The notes beneath the pieces were generated by a model. It had not been told where the DNA came from. It did no database searches and worked only from the letters and a program-made list of their open reading frames with translations. From positions 1 through 52,304 of the forward strand of contig NZ_KQ058783.1 of assembly GCF_000982955.1 (NCBI RefSeq): a stretch of DNA of 52,304 nucleotides, read 5' to 3'. Each line of letters starts with the position of its first letter. Positions within the stretch are counted from its first letter, which is position 1. Shown here piece after piece: positions 12,185-20,646 of the stretch. This DNA comes from Micromonospora sp. HK10. Lineage in GTDB: Bacteria > Actinomycetota > Actinomycetes > Mycobacteriales > Micromonosporaceae. Made by a program: the position numbers and the translations under genes.

Positions 12185-12625
12185 TCAGGCGGCGCAGACC
12201 ACGTCCCGGTCGGCGGGGCGCACCCGGGTGCTGCGCAGGGTGGCCTTGAGCGGCCCGTCCTGCCGCACCTGGACCGCCACCGAGCCGTCCGAGGTGACCT
12301 GGCGGACGCCCCGGTTGGTCGCGCTGCGCACCGCGGGCGCGGCGACCGGCGTGGGCTCGTCGGCGACCGGCACCAGCACCCCCGGCATCTGCTCGGCCAG
12401 CGCGACCGTGTCGCTGACCTCGCGCAGCAGCTCGGAGAGGCGGGCGCCGAGGGCGTCGCAGATCGCCGCCAGCAGCTCGCTAGAGGGCTCCTTCTGGCCG
12501 CGCTCGATCTCGGAGAGGTAGCCCAGGCTCACGTTGGCGGCGGAGGAGACCTCGCGGAGGGTGCGGTGCTGCCCCTGCCGGCGCGCCCGCAGTGCGTCAC
12601 CGATCACTCGGCGTAGCAGGACCAT
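12185..12625 (-). CDS. clgR: XRE-type transcriptional activator ClgR
   Basis: A 146-residue regulator starting at ATG 12625, chosen because GGGGGAGG lies just upstream and because the long in-frame extension further upstream has no relation to the family. The helix-turn-helix covers about residues 10-65 ([20 protein letters not shown], then [11 protein letters not shown]). ClgR activates Clp protease and chaperone genes and, in mycobacteria, the psp operon; gene order clgR-pspA-pspM supports this. The protein ends in Ala-Ala (VCAA), as in ClgR/PopR proteins that are themselves Clp substrates, which fits feedback degradation (inference). Confidence 0.9.
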   Translation of the reverse strand: MVLLRRVIGDALRARRQGQHRTLREVSSAANVSLGYLSEIERGQKEPSSELLAAICDALGARLSELLREVSDTVALAEQMPGVLVPVADEPTPVAAPAVRSATNRGVRQVTSDGSVAVQVRQDGPLKATLRSTRVRPADRDVVCAA

Positions 12626-12724
12626 CGCACCTCCCCCAGACGGGACCACCATCTCCGGCCGGGCGTGCCGCGCCGGGCGTGGCGGTCCACTCCCGGCGCC
12701 GGCGTCGTCCGCCGGAGCCTTCCC

Positions 12725-12741
12725 GCAACCGTACCCGTTGC
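12725..12741. promoter_or_regulatory. inverted repeat in the clgR upstream region
   Basis: GCAAC-N7-GTTGC lies about 100 bp upstream of the clgR start in a 227-bp gap between cinA and clgR. A GGAACG (minus strand, 12781-12786) resembles an ECF-sigma -35 element, but no matching -10 was found. No gene is seen in the gap. Confidence 0.3.
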
Positions 12742-12852
12742 CGGGCCCGCCGACATCCCGCCCCACCCCTTCAATTCCGGCGTTCCGTCCGGCCGGCCGG
12801 GCCCGGGTGCCCCGGCCCGGCGCGCCCGCACCCGGGCGTGTCGTGGCCCGGC

Positions 12853-13410
12853 TCACCGGTGCCCCGCCCCGGCCGGATCGCCGGCCTCCGCCGCCGCCTC
12901 GACGCCGCCGGTGGTCTGGATCCGTTCGGCCAGCAACCGCAGCGCCTCGATCACGGTCGCGCCGCGGATGTACTCGCGGTCGCCGTCGAGGTCGAGCCGG
13001 CGCACCTCGCAGCCGCCGGGCCCGGCGGCGGCCACGTACACCAGGCCGACCGGCTTGCCGTCCTGCGGCTCCGGCCCGGCCACGCCGGTGGTGGCCAGCC
13101 CCCAGTCGGCGCCGCAGCGGCGCCGCCCGCCCTCGGCGAGCGCGGCGGCCACGTCCGGGTCGACCGGCCCGCGCTCGGCCAGCAGGTCCTCCGGTACGCC
13201 GGCCAGCACCGACTTCAGCTCGGTGGCGTAGGTGACCAGCCCGCCGCGGAAGACGCTGCTCACCCCGGCGATCTCCACGATCGAGGCGGAGAGCAGGCCG
13301 CCGGTCAGCGACTCGACGGTGGCCAGGGTCTCCTTGCGCTCGTGCAGGCTGTGCACGACGGAGGCCGCCGGGCTGCCGACCGGTCGCTCGTGGTTCGCAT
13401 CCGTTCCCAT
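12853..13410 (-). CDS. cinA: CinA C-terminal domain protein, nicotinamide-nucleotide amidase (PncC)
   Basis: A 185-residue stand-alone CinA C-terminal (PncC) domain, about the family length plus short tails. Signature blocks are [26 protein letters not shown] and [16 protein letters not shown]. PncC-type enzymes deamidate nicotinamide mononucleotide to nicotinate mononucleotide in NAD salvage. The start ATG 13410 has AGAGGG upstream. In actinobacteria cinA commonly sits between pgsA and clgR, as here. The N-terminal competence-damage domain of long CinA is absent. Confidence 0.9.
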   Translation of the reverse strand: MGTDANHERPVGSPAASVVHSLHERKETLATVESLTGGLLSASIVEIAGVSSVFRGGLVTYATELKSVLAGVPEDLLAERGPVDPDVAAALAEGGRRRCGADWGLATTGVAGPEPQDGKPVGLVYVAAAGPGGCEVRRLDLDGDREYIRGATVIEALRLLAERIQTTGGVEAAAEAGDPAGAGHR

Positions 13411-13455
13411 GCCAGCCCTCTCTTCCCGCCCGGCCGTCCGCTACTCCCGCTGGGG

Positions 13456-13476
13456 GGCGATCATGAGGTTATCGCC
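13456..13476 (-). promoter_or_regulatory. putative cinA promoter with overlapping inverted repeat
   Basis: GGCGAT-N9-ATCGCC overlaps a TAACCT -10-like hexamer on the minus strand (13466-13471), about 55 bp upstream of the cinA start. The arrangement would suit an operator. Confidence 0.3.
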
Positions 13477-13522
13477 AGGAACCCCTCGTCGCGTGCAGGA
13501 CGGACGGCGGGTGCGCCGGGCG

Positions 13523-14152
13523 TCAGCGGGCCGGGTGGCGCAGGCGCAGCGCCTGGGCGACGTAGTCGAAGCCGGTGACCACGGTGACCAGCACGGCGGC
13601 CCCCATGATCCAGGGGCCGACCGGGGCCAGCGCCGCCGGCATCGGCCACAGGTACCAGGTGATCGCGAGGATCTGCAACGCGGTCTTGATCTTCCCGCCC
13701 CGGCTGGCGGCGATCACGCCGTGCCGGATCACCCAGAAGCGCAACGCCGTGATGCCCAGCTCGCGGGCCAGGATCACCACGGTCACCCACCAGGGCAGCC
13801 GGTCGTACCAGGAGAGCAGCACCAGCGCCGCGCCGGTGAGCGCCTTGTCGGCGATCGGGTCGGCGACCTTGCCCAGCGAGGTGACCAGGCCGAACCGGCG
13901 GGCGATCCAGCCGTCGACCAGGTCCGTCGCCGAGGCCACCACGAAGATCAGGCAGGCCGCCGTCCGCCAGCCGGCGTGACTCATCGCCGAGACGACCACG
14001 GTGGCCGCGAAGACCGGCACCAGCACGAAACGCAGCGCGGTGAGCACGTTCGCCGCGTTGAGCAACGGCACCCGGGCCGCCACCGACTCCGCCCCGGTCA
14101 TCTCCGGCACCGCCCCACGTGGCTTCCCCGCTCCGTCCGGGCCCGCCGTCAC
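13523..14152 (-). CDS. pgsA: CDP-diacylglycerol--glycerol-3-phosphate 3-phosphatidyltransferase
   Basis: A 209-residue integral membrane enzyme of phosphatidylglycerol synthesis. The CDP-alcohol phosphotransferase signature D-x2-D-G-x2-A-R-x8-G-x3-D-x3-D is intact: DLVDGWIAR, then GKVADPIAD. Several hydrophobic helices surround it. The GTG start at 14152 overlaps the rimO stop codon (GTGA), so translation is probably coupled to rimO. It corresponds in position to pgsA3 of M. tuberculosis, next to clgR. The first 30 residues are polar and may be shorter in reality. Confidence 0.92.
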   Translation of the reverse strand: MTAGPDGAGKPRGAVPEMTGAESVAARVPLLNAANVLTALRFVLVPVFAATVVVSAMSHAGWRTAACLIFVVASATDLVDGWIARRFGLVTSLGKVADPIADKALTGAALVLLSWYDRLPWWVTVVILARELGITALRFWVIRHGVIAASRGGKIKTALQILAITWYLWPMPAALAPVGPWIMGAAVLVTVVTGFDYVAQALRLRHPAR

Positions 14153-15684
14153 CGTACCGCGCCGGGCGCCGCCGAGATCATCTCATCCGGTACGGCGAGC
14201 AGGTCCACACCCTCCGTCGCGGTCACCGTGGCCCGGACCAGGTCACCGGGGCGCAACGCGGCCAGATCGACCCCGCCGCCGACCGGGGCCACCAGGGTGG
14301 TCGAGCCGTCCACCTCCGGCGCCTGGTGCGCGGCGCGACCCTCGACCACGCCGTCGGCGACCGAGTCCACCAGCACCTCGACCGTCGAGCCGAGCCGCTC
14401 CTCGGCCCGCTGCGAGCAGAGCTCGTCGGCGAGCGCGGCCAGCCGGTCGTACCGCCGCTTGACGGTGGCGGCGGAGACCTTGCCGGGCAGGCCGGCGGCC
14501 TCGGTGCCGTCCTCGTCGCTGTAGTCGAAGACGCCGATCGCGTCCAGCCGGGCATCGGTCAGGAACCGGACCAACTCGGCCACGTCCTGCTTGGTCTCGC
14601 CGGGGAAGCCGACGATGAAGTTGCTCCGCGCGCCCGCCTCGGGCGCGAGGGCCCGGGCGGAGGCGAGCAGCTCCAGGAACCGGTCGGTGGAACCGAACCG
14701 GCGCATCCGGCGCAGCACCGGCTCACTGGAGTGCTGGAACGACAGGTCGAAGTAGGGTGCCACGCCCGGCGTGCTGGCGATCACCTCGACCAGGCCGGGC
14801 CGGGTCTCGGCCGGCTGCAGGTAGCTGGCGCGCACCCGGACGATCCCGTCGATCGCGGCGAGCTGCGGCAGCAGCTTCTCCAGCGCCCGGGGGTCGCCCA
14901 GGTCCTTGCCGTACGAGGTCGAGTTCTCGCTGACCAGCACCAGCTCACGGACGCCGGTCTTGGCCAGCCACTCCGCCTCGGCGAGCAGCTCGTCCGGGGT
15001 CCGGGAGACGAACGCGCCACGGAACGCCGGGATGGCGCAGAACGCGCAGCGCCGGTCGCAGCCGCTGGCCAGTTTGAGCGAGGCCACCGGGCCGGTGTCG
15101 AGCCGGTGCCGCAGCACCTGCCGCAGGTGCGCCGGGGTGTGCTCGTCGGCCTCGGCGGCGACCCGGGTGGGGGTACCGTGACCGGGCAGCGACACCGCCG
15201 CCTCGCGCCGCTTGACCGGGGTGAGCGGCAGCAGCTCGCGCCGGTCCCGCGGGGTGTGCGCGCCGATCGCCTCGCCCGCGAGCACCGAGTCCAGCCGGGC
15301 CGCGATGTCCGGGTAGTCGTCGAAGCTCAGCACCGCCTGCGCCTCGGGCAGGCTGTCGGCCAGCTCGCGGCCGTACCGCTCGGCCATGCAGCCGGCCGCG
15401 ACCACCTTGGCGCCGGTGTCGGCGGCCGCCAGCAGCGTCTGGATCGAGTCCTGCTTGGCCTTCTCGACGAAGCCGCAGGTGTTCACCACCACCACGTCGG
15501 CGCCCTCGCCGTCGGTCGTCACCTGCCAGCCGTCGGCGTGCAGCCGGGCGGCCAGCTCCTCCGAGTCGACCTCGTTGCGGGCACAGCCCAAGGTCAGCAG
15601 GGCGACCCGGCGGCCGGCGGCCGACGGCTCCGGGTCGCGGCGCGGCGCGCTGGAGTTGTCGTAAGGGGAGGTGGCAGACACCAT
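14149..15684 (-). CDS. rimO: ribosomal protein S12 methylthiotransferase RimO
   Basis: A 511-residue radical-SAM methylthiotransferase. The N-terminal UPF0004 domain has its three cluster cysteines (LGCARN, NTCGFV, AGCMAE), the radical SAM core has CDRRCAFC, and a TRAM domain closes the protein. The [12 protein letters not shown] block is typical of RimO rather than MiaB. It adds a methylthio group to an Asp of ribosomal protein S12. A -10 box TACCCT (15688-15693) lies six bases before GTG 15681 and only three before ATG 15684, so the true start may be GTG 15681. The stop overlaps the pgsA start. Confidence 0.94.
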   Translation of the reverse strand: MVSATSPYDNSSAPRRDPEPSAAGRRVALLTLGCARNEVDSEELAARLHADGWQVTTDGEGADVVVVNTCGFVEKAKQDSIQTLLAAADTGAKVVAAGCMAERYGRELADSLPEAQAVLSFDDYPDIAARLDSVLAGEAIGAHTPRDRRELLPLTPVKRREAAVSLPGHGTPTRVAAEADEHTPAHLRQVLRHRLDTGPVASLKLASGCDRRCAFCAIPAFRGAFVSRTPDELLAEAEWLAKTGVRELVLVSENSTSYGKDLGDPRALEKLLPQLAAIDGIVRVRASYLQPAETRPGLVEVIASTPGVAPYFDLSFQHSSEPVLRRMRRFGSTDRFLELLASARALAPEAGARSNFIVGFPGETKQDVAELVRFLTDARLDAIGVFDYSDEDGTEAAGLPGKVSAATVKRRYDRLAALADELCSQRAEERLGSTVEVLVDSVADGVVEGRAAHQAPEVDGSTTLVAPVGGGVDLAALRPGDLVRATVTATEGVDLLAVPDEMISAAPGAVR

Positions 15685-15687
15685 CCG

Positions 15688-15693
15688 AGGGTA
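15688..15693 (-). promoter_or_regulatory. putative -10 box for rimO
   Basis: TACCCT on the minus strand, six bases before GTG 15681, suggests leaderless transcription from that codon. Confidence 0.4.
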
Positions 15694-15759
15694 CCGGGCC
15701 GCGCCGGGATCGCCGCGCCGCCCGGCCGGGGCATCGGCCGGCTCACACCGAGCGGCGGG

Positions 15760-16683
15760 TCAGCGGACGGCCGCGCCGACCCGGGCCAGCCGGTCGAGGA
15801 GGAAGACCTCCGTGCCGGCCAGGCCGGTGGAGCAGAAGACCGAGAGCTGGTCCGCGCCGGTCCGGCCGGGGACCGTCCCGGCCAGCACCGCGCCCAGGTC
15901 GCGCAGCCGGTCCGCGTACGGCTCGACGGCGGTGAGCAGCGGCGGGACGTACGCGGCCGCCTGCGCCGGCGAGTCGGTGACCAGCAGGTCGGCGGCGTCC
16001 AGCAGGTCGGTGCCGAACTCGTGCCGGTCGGCCTGCTTGAAGCCGACGGTGTTCACGTGGGTGCCGGGCGCCAGGTCGGCGGCGTCGAGCACCGGGGTGG
16101 TGCTGGTGGTGGCGAGCACCACCAGATCCCGGCCGCGGACCGCCTCGGCGGCCGAGCCGACCGGGCGCGCCGGCAGGCCCAGCTCGGCCCGGACCCGGGC
16201 GGCGAACGCCTCCCGCCGGGCCGCCGAGCGGCTGTGCACGGTCACCTCGCGCAGCGGGCGCACCGCGGCGGCCGCCCAGACCTGGGTCCACGCCTGGCGG
16301 CCGGAGCCGACCACGCCGAGGGTGGCCGCGTCGGGGCGGGCCAGCGCGTCCACGGCCACCCCGCCCAGTCCCCCGGTGCGCCGCGAGCCCAGCTCCTCGC
16401 CCACCGCGATGGCCCGCACCGCGCCGGTCCGGGCGTCATGCAGCACCACCAGCTGTCCGCTCTCCGGGTGGCCGAAGGTGTCGTACGACCGGAAGCCGTA
16501 CCACTCACCGGTGAGGTGACCGGCCGTGAGCACCATCCGGCCGCCGCCGAGCGGTGCGGACGCCCGGGGCGGCGCGATCAGCCGCCCCTGGTACGCGGCC
16601 AGCAGCGCGTCCCGCATCGCCGCGACGGTCAGCGGGGCGTCCACCGCGGCGGCGACGTCCGCGTCGGAGAAGAGCACGGTCAT
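15760..16683 (-). CDS. ornithine cyclodeaminase / mu-crystallin family protein
   Basis: A 307-residue protein with an NAD(P)-binding Rossmann core (LGVVGSGRQAWTQ, then VTVHSRSAARRE) and the family pattern PPRASAP, GGLGGVA and NTVGFKQADRHEF. Members use pyrroline or ketimine reductase, alanine dehydrogenase or ornithine cyclodeaminase chemistry; the substrate cannot be assigned. I chose ATG 16683 because family proteins begin near FSDADV; GTG 16740 would add 19 residues and run through a palindrome. It is divergent from the guanidinium exporter, sharing about 210 bp of upstream DNA. Confidence 0.85.
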   Translation of the reverse strand: MTVLFSDADVAAAVDAPLTVAAMRDALLAAYQGRLIAPPRASAPLGGGRMVLTAGHLTGEWYGFRSYDTFGHPESGQLVVLHDARTGAVRAIAVGEELGSRRTGGLGGVAVDALARPDAATLGVVGSGRQAWTQVWAAAAVRPLREVTVHSRSAARREAFAARVRAELGLPARPVGSAAEAVRGRDLVVLATTSTTPVLDAADLAPGTHVNTVGFKQADRHEFGTDLLDAADLLVTDSPAQAAAYVPPLLTAVEPYADRLRDLGAVLAGTVPGRTGADQLSVFCSTGLAGTEVFLLDRLARVGAAVR

Positions 16684-16703
16684 GACGACATCGTGCAACC
16701 TGA

Positions 16704-16717
16704 AGTTGACGTCAACT
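16704..16717. promoter_or_regulatory. 14-bp perfect palindrome, likely operator
   Basis: AGTTGACGTCAACT is a perfect palindrome centred 28 bp upstream of ATG 16683. It contains a minus-strand TTGACG that could serve as -35 box. The TGACGTCA core resembles sites bound by several actinobacterial regulators, but the regulator is not in the window. Confidence 0.5.
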
Positions 16718-16768
16718 CCAGCGATGGTGGCCTTTCTCACCGCGCCGTCGGCGGATCTCGACCGGTGC

Positions 16769-16774
16769 TAGCGT
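16769..16774 (+). promoter_or_regulatory. putative -10 box of the riboswitch transcript
   Basis: TAGCGT lies about 24 bases upstream of the first base of the guanidine-III aptamer. No clear -35 box was seen. Confidence 0.35.
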
Positions 16775-16797
16775 CGGTGGCGGCGGCCGGTGCCGCC

Positions 16798-16839
16798 CCG
16801 GACGAGTGGTGGGCGTACCCGGTCAGGCCAAGACGCCCC
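16798..16839 (+). ncRNA. guanidine-III (ykkC-III) riboswitch aptamer
   Basis: The 42-nt stretch matches, from memory, the compact ykkC-III consensus: CCGGACGAG, then a stem strand GGGCG, then TACCCGGTCAGG, CAAGACG and the closing CGCCC. P1 pairs CCGG (16798-16801) with CCGG (16819-16822), and P2 pairs GGGCG (16811-16815) with CGCCC (16834-16838), giving the known pseudoknot. A hairpin CCCGGCC-CTCCC-GGCCGGG (16855-16873) lies between the aptamer and the ribosome-binding site and may be the expression platform. The gene downstream is an SMR exporter of the type this riboswitch controls. Confidence 0.9.
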
Positions 16840-16897
16840 AGCGTGACCGCCCGTCCCGGCCCTCCCGGCCGGGCCCGCCCCGTCAGAGGTGACCGTC

Positions 16898-17212
16898 ATG
16901 GCCTGGATCGTGCTGGTGCTCTCCGGACTGCTGGAGACCGTGTGGGCGATCGCCCTGGACCGCAGCGCCGGCTTCAGCCGCCCCGCCCCCTCGCTGGTGT
17001 TCGCCGCCTCGCTGGTGGCCAGCATGGCCGGCCTGGCGTACGCGCTGCGGGAGATCCCGGTCGGCACCGGCTACGCGGTGTGGGTGGGCATCGGGGCGGT
17101 CGGCGCCGCGGCGGTCGGCATGGTGGCGCTGGACGAGCCGGCCACCCTCCCCCGGATCGGCTGCCTGCTGCTGGTGGTCGCGGGCGTGGTCGGGTTGAAA
17201 CTGTTCCACTAG
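16898..17212 (+). CDS. gdx: SMR family guanidinium exporter (Gdx/SugE)
   Basis: A 104-residue, four-helix small multidrug resistance protein. The essential membrane Glu is in LLETVWAIAL, and the Gdx-type block GTGYAVWVGIG follows. The start is ATG 16898, with AGAGG eight bases upstream; GTG 16889 overlaps that ribosome-binding site. Such proteins work as dual-topology dimers exchanging guanidinium for protons. The guanidine-III riboswitch upstream is strong evidence for a guanidinium substrate rather than quaternary ammonium drugs. Confidence 0.92.
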   Translation: MAWIVLVLSGLLETVWAIALDRSAGFSRPAPSLVFAASLVASMAGLAYALREIPVGTGYAVWVGIGAVGAAAVGMVALDEPATLPRIGCLLLVVAGVVGLKLFH

Positions 17213-17296
17213 GCCCCGGTGTCCGGTTTGCCGGCGGGGCCGCGGCGGGTAGTGATGCGGCACCTCAACAGAGCGACCGATCACACGGAGGACACC

Positions 17297-17542
17297 ATGG
17301 CCGACATCCACGCCACCGCCCGCCCGCGCAGCAGCGCCGCGCGTGTCTGCACCATCATCGCGTTCGTCTTCGCGGTGATCGCGATCTTCTTCCTGCCGCC
17401 GCTGTTCGGCCTGGTCGGGCTGGTGCTCGGCATCGTCGGCGCGGTGCTCGGCGACAAGCCGCTGGGCTGGTACGCGGCCGCCGCCAGCGTGGTCGGTGCC
17501 GTGCTCGGCATGGTGATCGGCTACGCGATCCTGAACTCCTGA
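17297..17542 (+). CDS. small membrane protein, unknown function
   Basis: An 81-residue protein starting at ATG 17297, with GGAGGA six bases upstream. After a short polar N-terminus it has two or three hydrophobic segments rich in Gly, Ala and Val (IIAFVFAVIAIFFLPPLFGL, then a Gly-rich GLVLGIVGAVLG and a last helix). It looks like a DUF4190-like actinobacterial small membrane protein, but I would not assign a family. It follows gdx by 84 bp and is closed by a strong terminator. Confidence 0.75.
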   Translation: MADIHATARPRSSAARVCTIIAFVFAVIAIFFLPPLFGLVGLVLGIVGAVLGDKPLGWYAAAASVVGAVLGMVIGYAILNS

Positions 17543-17561
17543 CCGCCGCCGTACGTCGCGA

Positions 17562-17591
17562 ACGGGCCCGCCGGAGCACCGGCGGGCCCGT
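17562..17591. terminator. bidirectional terminator hairpin
   Basis: A perfect 13-bp stem ACGGGCCCGCCGG / CCGGCGGGCCCGT with loop AGCA lies between the convergent small membrane protein gene and ftsK, 5 bp from the ftsK stop. Confidence 0.85.
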
Positions 17592-17596
17592 CGCTG

Positions 17597-20053
17597 TCAG
17601 TCCCCGTCGCCGCGCAGGCCGACCAGGACCTCCTCCAGCTCGTCCGGCTTGACCAGCACGTCGCGGGCCTTGGAGCCCTCGGACGGGCCGACCACCCCCC
17701 GGGTCTCCATGAGGTCCATCAGCCGGCCCGCCTTGGCGAAGCCGACCCGCAGCTTGCGCTGGAGCATCGAGGTCGAGCCGAACTGCGAGGTGACCACCAG
17801 CTCCACCGCTTGGACCAGCAGATCCAGGTCGTCGCCGATGTCCTCGTCGATCTTCTTCTTGCTCTCCTGCGCGGCGGTCAGCACGTCCGGGCGGAACTCC
17901 GGCTCGCGCTGGTCCTTGCAGAACTTCACCACGTCGTGGATCTCGCGCTCGGTCACCCAGGCGCCCTGGATCCGGACCGGCTTCGACGCGCCCATCGGCA
18001 GGAAGAGGCCGTCGCCCCGGCCGAGCAGCTTCTCCGCGCCGGGCTGGTCGAGGATGACCCGCGAGTCGGCCAGCGACGAGGTGGCGAACGCCAGCCGGGA
18101 CGGCACGTTCGCCTTGATCAGGCCGGTCACCACGTCGACCGAGGGCCGCTGGGTGGCCAGCACCAGGTGGATGCCGGCGGCGCGGGCCAGCTGGGTGATC
18201 CGGACGATGGAGTCCTCCACGTCGCGCGGCGCGACCATCATGAGGTCGGCCAACTCGTCCACGATCACCAGCAGGTACGGGTACGGCCGCAGCTCCCGCT
18301 CGCTGCCCGGCGGCGCCTTGATCTCGCCGTTGCGCACCTTGCGGTTGAAGTCGTCGATGTGCCGGACCCCGTTGGCGGCGAGGTCGTCGTAGCGCATGTC
18401 CATCTCGCGGACGACCCACTCCAGCGACTCGGCCGCCTTCTTCGGGTTGGTCACGATCGGGGTGACCAGGTGCGGGATGCCCTCGTAGCCGGTCATCTCG
18501 ACCCGCTTCGGGTCGATCAGCAGCAGCCGTACCTCGTCCGGGGTGGCTCGCGTCAAGATGGACACGAGCAGGCTGTTCAGGCAGCTCGACTTGCCGGCGC
18601 CGGTGGCGCCCGCGATCAGGATGTGCGGCATCTTGGCGAGGTTGGCCACCACGTAGCCGCCCTCGATGTCCTTGCCGAGCGCCACCACCATCGGGTGGTG
18701 GTCGCCGGTGGCGGCCCGCGAGCGCAGCACGTCGCCGAGCGCCACGTTCTCCGGGTCGGTGTTGGGGATCTCCACGCCGACCGCGCTCTTGCCCGGGATG
18801 GGGCTGAGGATCCGCACGTCCGGCGACTTCACCGCGTACGCGATGTTGCGGGAGAGCTGGGTGATCCGCTCGACCTTGACGCCCGGGCCCAGCTCCACCT
18901 CGTAGCGGGTGACCGTCGGGCCACGGGTGAAACCGGTGACCGCGGCGTCCACGTCGAACTGCTCGAAGACGCCGGTCAGCGCGGCGATCACCTCGTCGTT
19001 GGCCTTGCTCCGCGTCTTCGGCGCGGTCCCGGTGCCCAGCATGTTGGCCGGCGGCAGCGTGTAGTCACCGGCCAGCCCGGTGAGCGCGAGCTGCTCGGCC
19101 CGGGTGGGCAGCGGCGAGTGTTCCGGCGGCTCCACCGGCTTGCGGCTCGCCGGCACCTTCCCCGGCGACTTGCGCGGCAGCACCAGGGTGTCCTGCAGGT
19201 CCACCCCGTCCAGGTCGTCGTCCAGCTCCGCCGGGTCCAGCGGCGGCGGCAGCCGCTTGGCCGGCCGCCGACGGGCCGGCTTCGGCGCCTCCCCGGTTTC
19301 CTCCTCGGGCGCGGCGGGCGGCCCCACCAGGGTGCCGGCGAGCAGGCCGAGCCGCTCCGGGATCTTGTTGATCGGGGTCGCGGTGACCACCAGCAGGCCG
19401 AAGACCAGCAGCAGGATCAGCAGCGGGACCGCCACCCAGGCGGTCACCGCCGCCTCCAGCAGGTCGCCGATGCCCGCGCCGATCAGCCCGCCCGCGTAGT
19501 CGCGCTGCACGGCGTCCACCGGGTTCTGTCCGATGTGCAGCATCGCCGCGGTGGCGAGCAGCATCGAACCCCAGCCCACCAGGCCCCGGCCGCGGTGCTC
19601 CGGGTCGGCCGGGGTCCGCAGCAGCCGCCAGGCGCCGATCATCAGCAGCACCGGCACCACGATCGCGATCGCGCCCAGGAAGAGCCGGACGCTGTCCGCC
19701 AGCCGCTGGCCGACCGGGCCGGCCTTGCCGAACCAGATGGCCACCGCGCTGAGCAGGGCGAGGCCGAACAACAGCAGGCCGCCGCCGTCGCGGCGGTGCT
19801 CGGGGTCGAGGTCCCGGGCCGAGGCGGCCTGCCGGCCGGCCGCCCGGACCGCCCAGCCGAGGCCGTGCGCCAGGCCCATCCAGACCGCGCCGACCGCGCG
19901 TCCCAGGTAGACGGCCAGGCCCGGGCCCGCCGCCGGCCGCCGCCGGGCCGCCGCGCGGGTGGCCTTCCTGGCCGGCTGGCGGGCACGGCTGTTCGTGGTG
20001 CCGCGCGGCGACGCGCCGCGCCGCCGGCTCGCCTGAGAGGTACGGCCCGCCAT
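17597..20053 (-). CDS. ftsK: DNA translocase FtsK/SpoIIIE
   Basis: An 818-residue septal DNA pump. The N-terminus is Arg-rich and followed by four or five membrane helices (about residues 90-225), then a linker with many Pro, Arg and Lys, the alpha-beta motor with Walker A GATGAGKSS and Walker B LLIDPKR-type strand, and a C-terminal winged-helix gamma domain (from about residue 740, STSMLQRKLRVGFAKAGRLM) that would read KOPS-like sequences. It clears chromosome DNA from the division or sporulation septum. ATG 20053 follows a -10 box TACGGT at six bases, so the mRNA is probably leaderless. It matches Rv2748c in the conserved gene order. Confidence 0.95.
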   Translation of the reverse strand: MAGRTSQASRRRGASPRGTTNSRARQPARKATRAAARRRPAAGPGLAVYLGRAVGAVWMGLAHGLGWAVRAAGRQAASARDLDPEHRRDGGGLLLFGLALLSAVAIWFGKAGPVGQRLADSVRLFLGAIAIVVPVLLMIGAWRLLRTPADPEHRGRGLVGWGSMLLATAAMLHIGQNPVDAVQRDYAGGLIGAGIGDLLEAAVTAWVAVPLLILLLVFGLLVVTATPINKIPERLGLLAGTLVGPPAAPEEETGEAPKPARRRPAKRLPPPLDPAELDDDLDGVDLQDTLVLPRKSPGKVPASRKPVEPPEHSPLPTRAEQLALTGLAGDYTLPPANMLGTGTAPKTRSKANDEVIAALTGVFEQFDVDAAVTGFTRGPTVTRYEVELGPGVKVERITQLSRNIAYAVKSPDVRILSPIPGKSAVGVEIPNTDPENVALGDVLRSRAATGDHHPMVVALGKDIEGGYVVANLAKMPHILIAGATGAGKSSCLNSLLVSILTRATPDEVRLLLIDPKRVEMTGYEGIPHLVTPIVTNPKKAAESLEWVVREMDMRYDDLAANGVRHIDDFNRKVRNGEIKAPPGSERELRPYPYLLVIVDELADLMMVAPRDVEDSIVRITQLARAAGIHLVLATQRPSVDVVTGLIKANVPSRLAFATSSLADSRVILDQPGAEKLLGRGDGLFLPMGASKPVRIQGAWVTEREIHDVVKFCKDQREPEFRPDVLTAAQESKKKIDEDIGDDLDLLVQAVELVVTSQFGSTSMLQRKLRVGFAKAGRLMDLMETRGVVGPSEGSKARDVLVKPDELEEVLVGLRGDGD

Positions 20054-20059
20054 AGAGTC

Positions 20060-20065
20060 ACCGTA
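20060..20065 (-). promoter_or_regulatory. putative -10 box for ftsK
   Basis: TACGGT on the minus strand, six bases before ATG 20053, with no ribosome-binding site between them. Confidence 0.5.
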
Positions 20066-20166
20066 ACGGCGGGACCCGGCAGATCGCCGCTTTTCCGGGT
20101 CGTGTCCGCGCGTCGCAGCACGGACCGGGCGCCGTTTGTGTTATTCGCCGCAGAAGGGATGCCCTC

Positions 20167-20646
20167 ATGGCGTCGCCGGAGCTCGAGGACGGTCCGGACG
20201 GCCCGCTGGCCGGACACCCGCAGACGTTGCGGCCGCTGACTGGCGCCCTGATCGCCGCCGTGCTGACCAACCGGGGGTACGCGGTGGCCGAGGATGCCGC
20301 CGGTGACCTGGTCGGCCGCTGGGCGGAGAGCCTGATCTGGTTCCACCGCCGGGGCGCCGACGGGGAGCTGCTCCAGGTCCGCACCGTCACCGGGCACCGC
20401 TTCGGCATCGAGCACGTGCCCGCCCTCTACGCCTTCTGCAACGCCTGGAACCACGACCGGCTCTGGCCCAAGGTGTTCGTGCACGTGGCCGACGACGGGC
20501 TGGCGCAGATCTGCGGCGAGGTGATCACCGACCTGGAACGCGGCGTCACCCCGCACCAGCTCGACCAGCTGCTGGACTGCGGCATCAGCACCGGCTGCCA
20601 GCTCGCCGCCGAGGTGGGGCGCCTGCCCGGCGGGTCGGTCCGGTGA
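20167..20646 (+). CDS. YbjN domain protein
   Basis: A 159-residue protein that is essentially one YbjN domain: LTGALIAAVLTNRGYAV at the start, GRW and a strand LIWFHRR, then YAFCNAWNHDRLWPKVFV and a C-terminal helical part. YbjN domains are often found in bacterial sensory or chaperone-like proteins; the function is not established. ATG 20167 has AGAAGGGA upstream. Its stop codon overlaps the GTG start of the next gene, which carries a second YbjN domain, so the two are translationally coupled. Confidence 0.85.
   Translation: MASPELEDGPDGPLAGHPQTLRPLTGALIAAVLTNRGYAVAEDAAGDLVGRWAESLIWFHRRGADGELLQVRTVTGHRFGIEHVPALYAFCNAWNHDRLWPKVFVHVADDGLAQICGEVITDLERGVTPHQLDQLLDCGISTGCQLAAEVGRLPGGSVR

Noticed and set aside
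16683..16740. Longer N-terminus of the cyclodeaminase-family protein from GTG 16740
   Set aside because: It would run across a perfect palindrome and adds residues that do not match the family start.
14119..17652. A 1177-codon open frame on the plus strand over pgsA, rimO and the cyclodeaminase gene
   Set aside because: It is antisense to well-conserved enzymes and contains no motif of its own.
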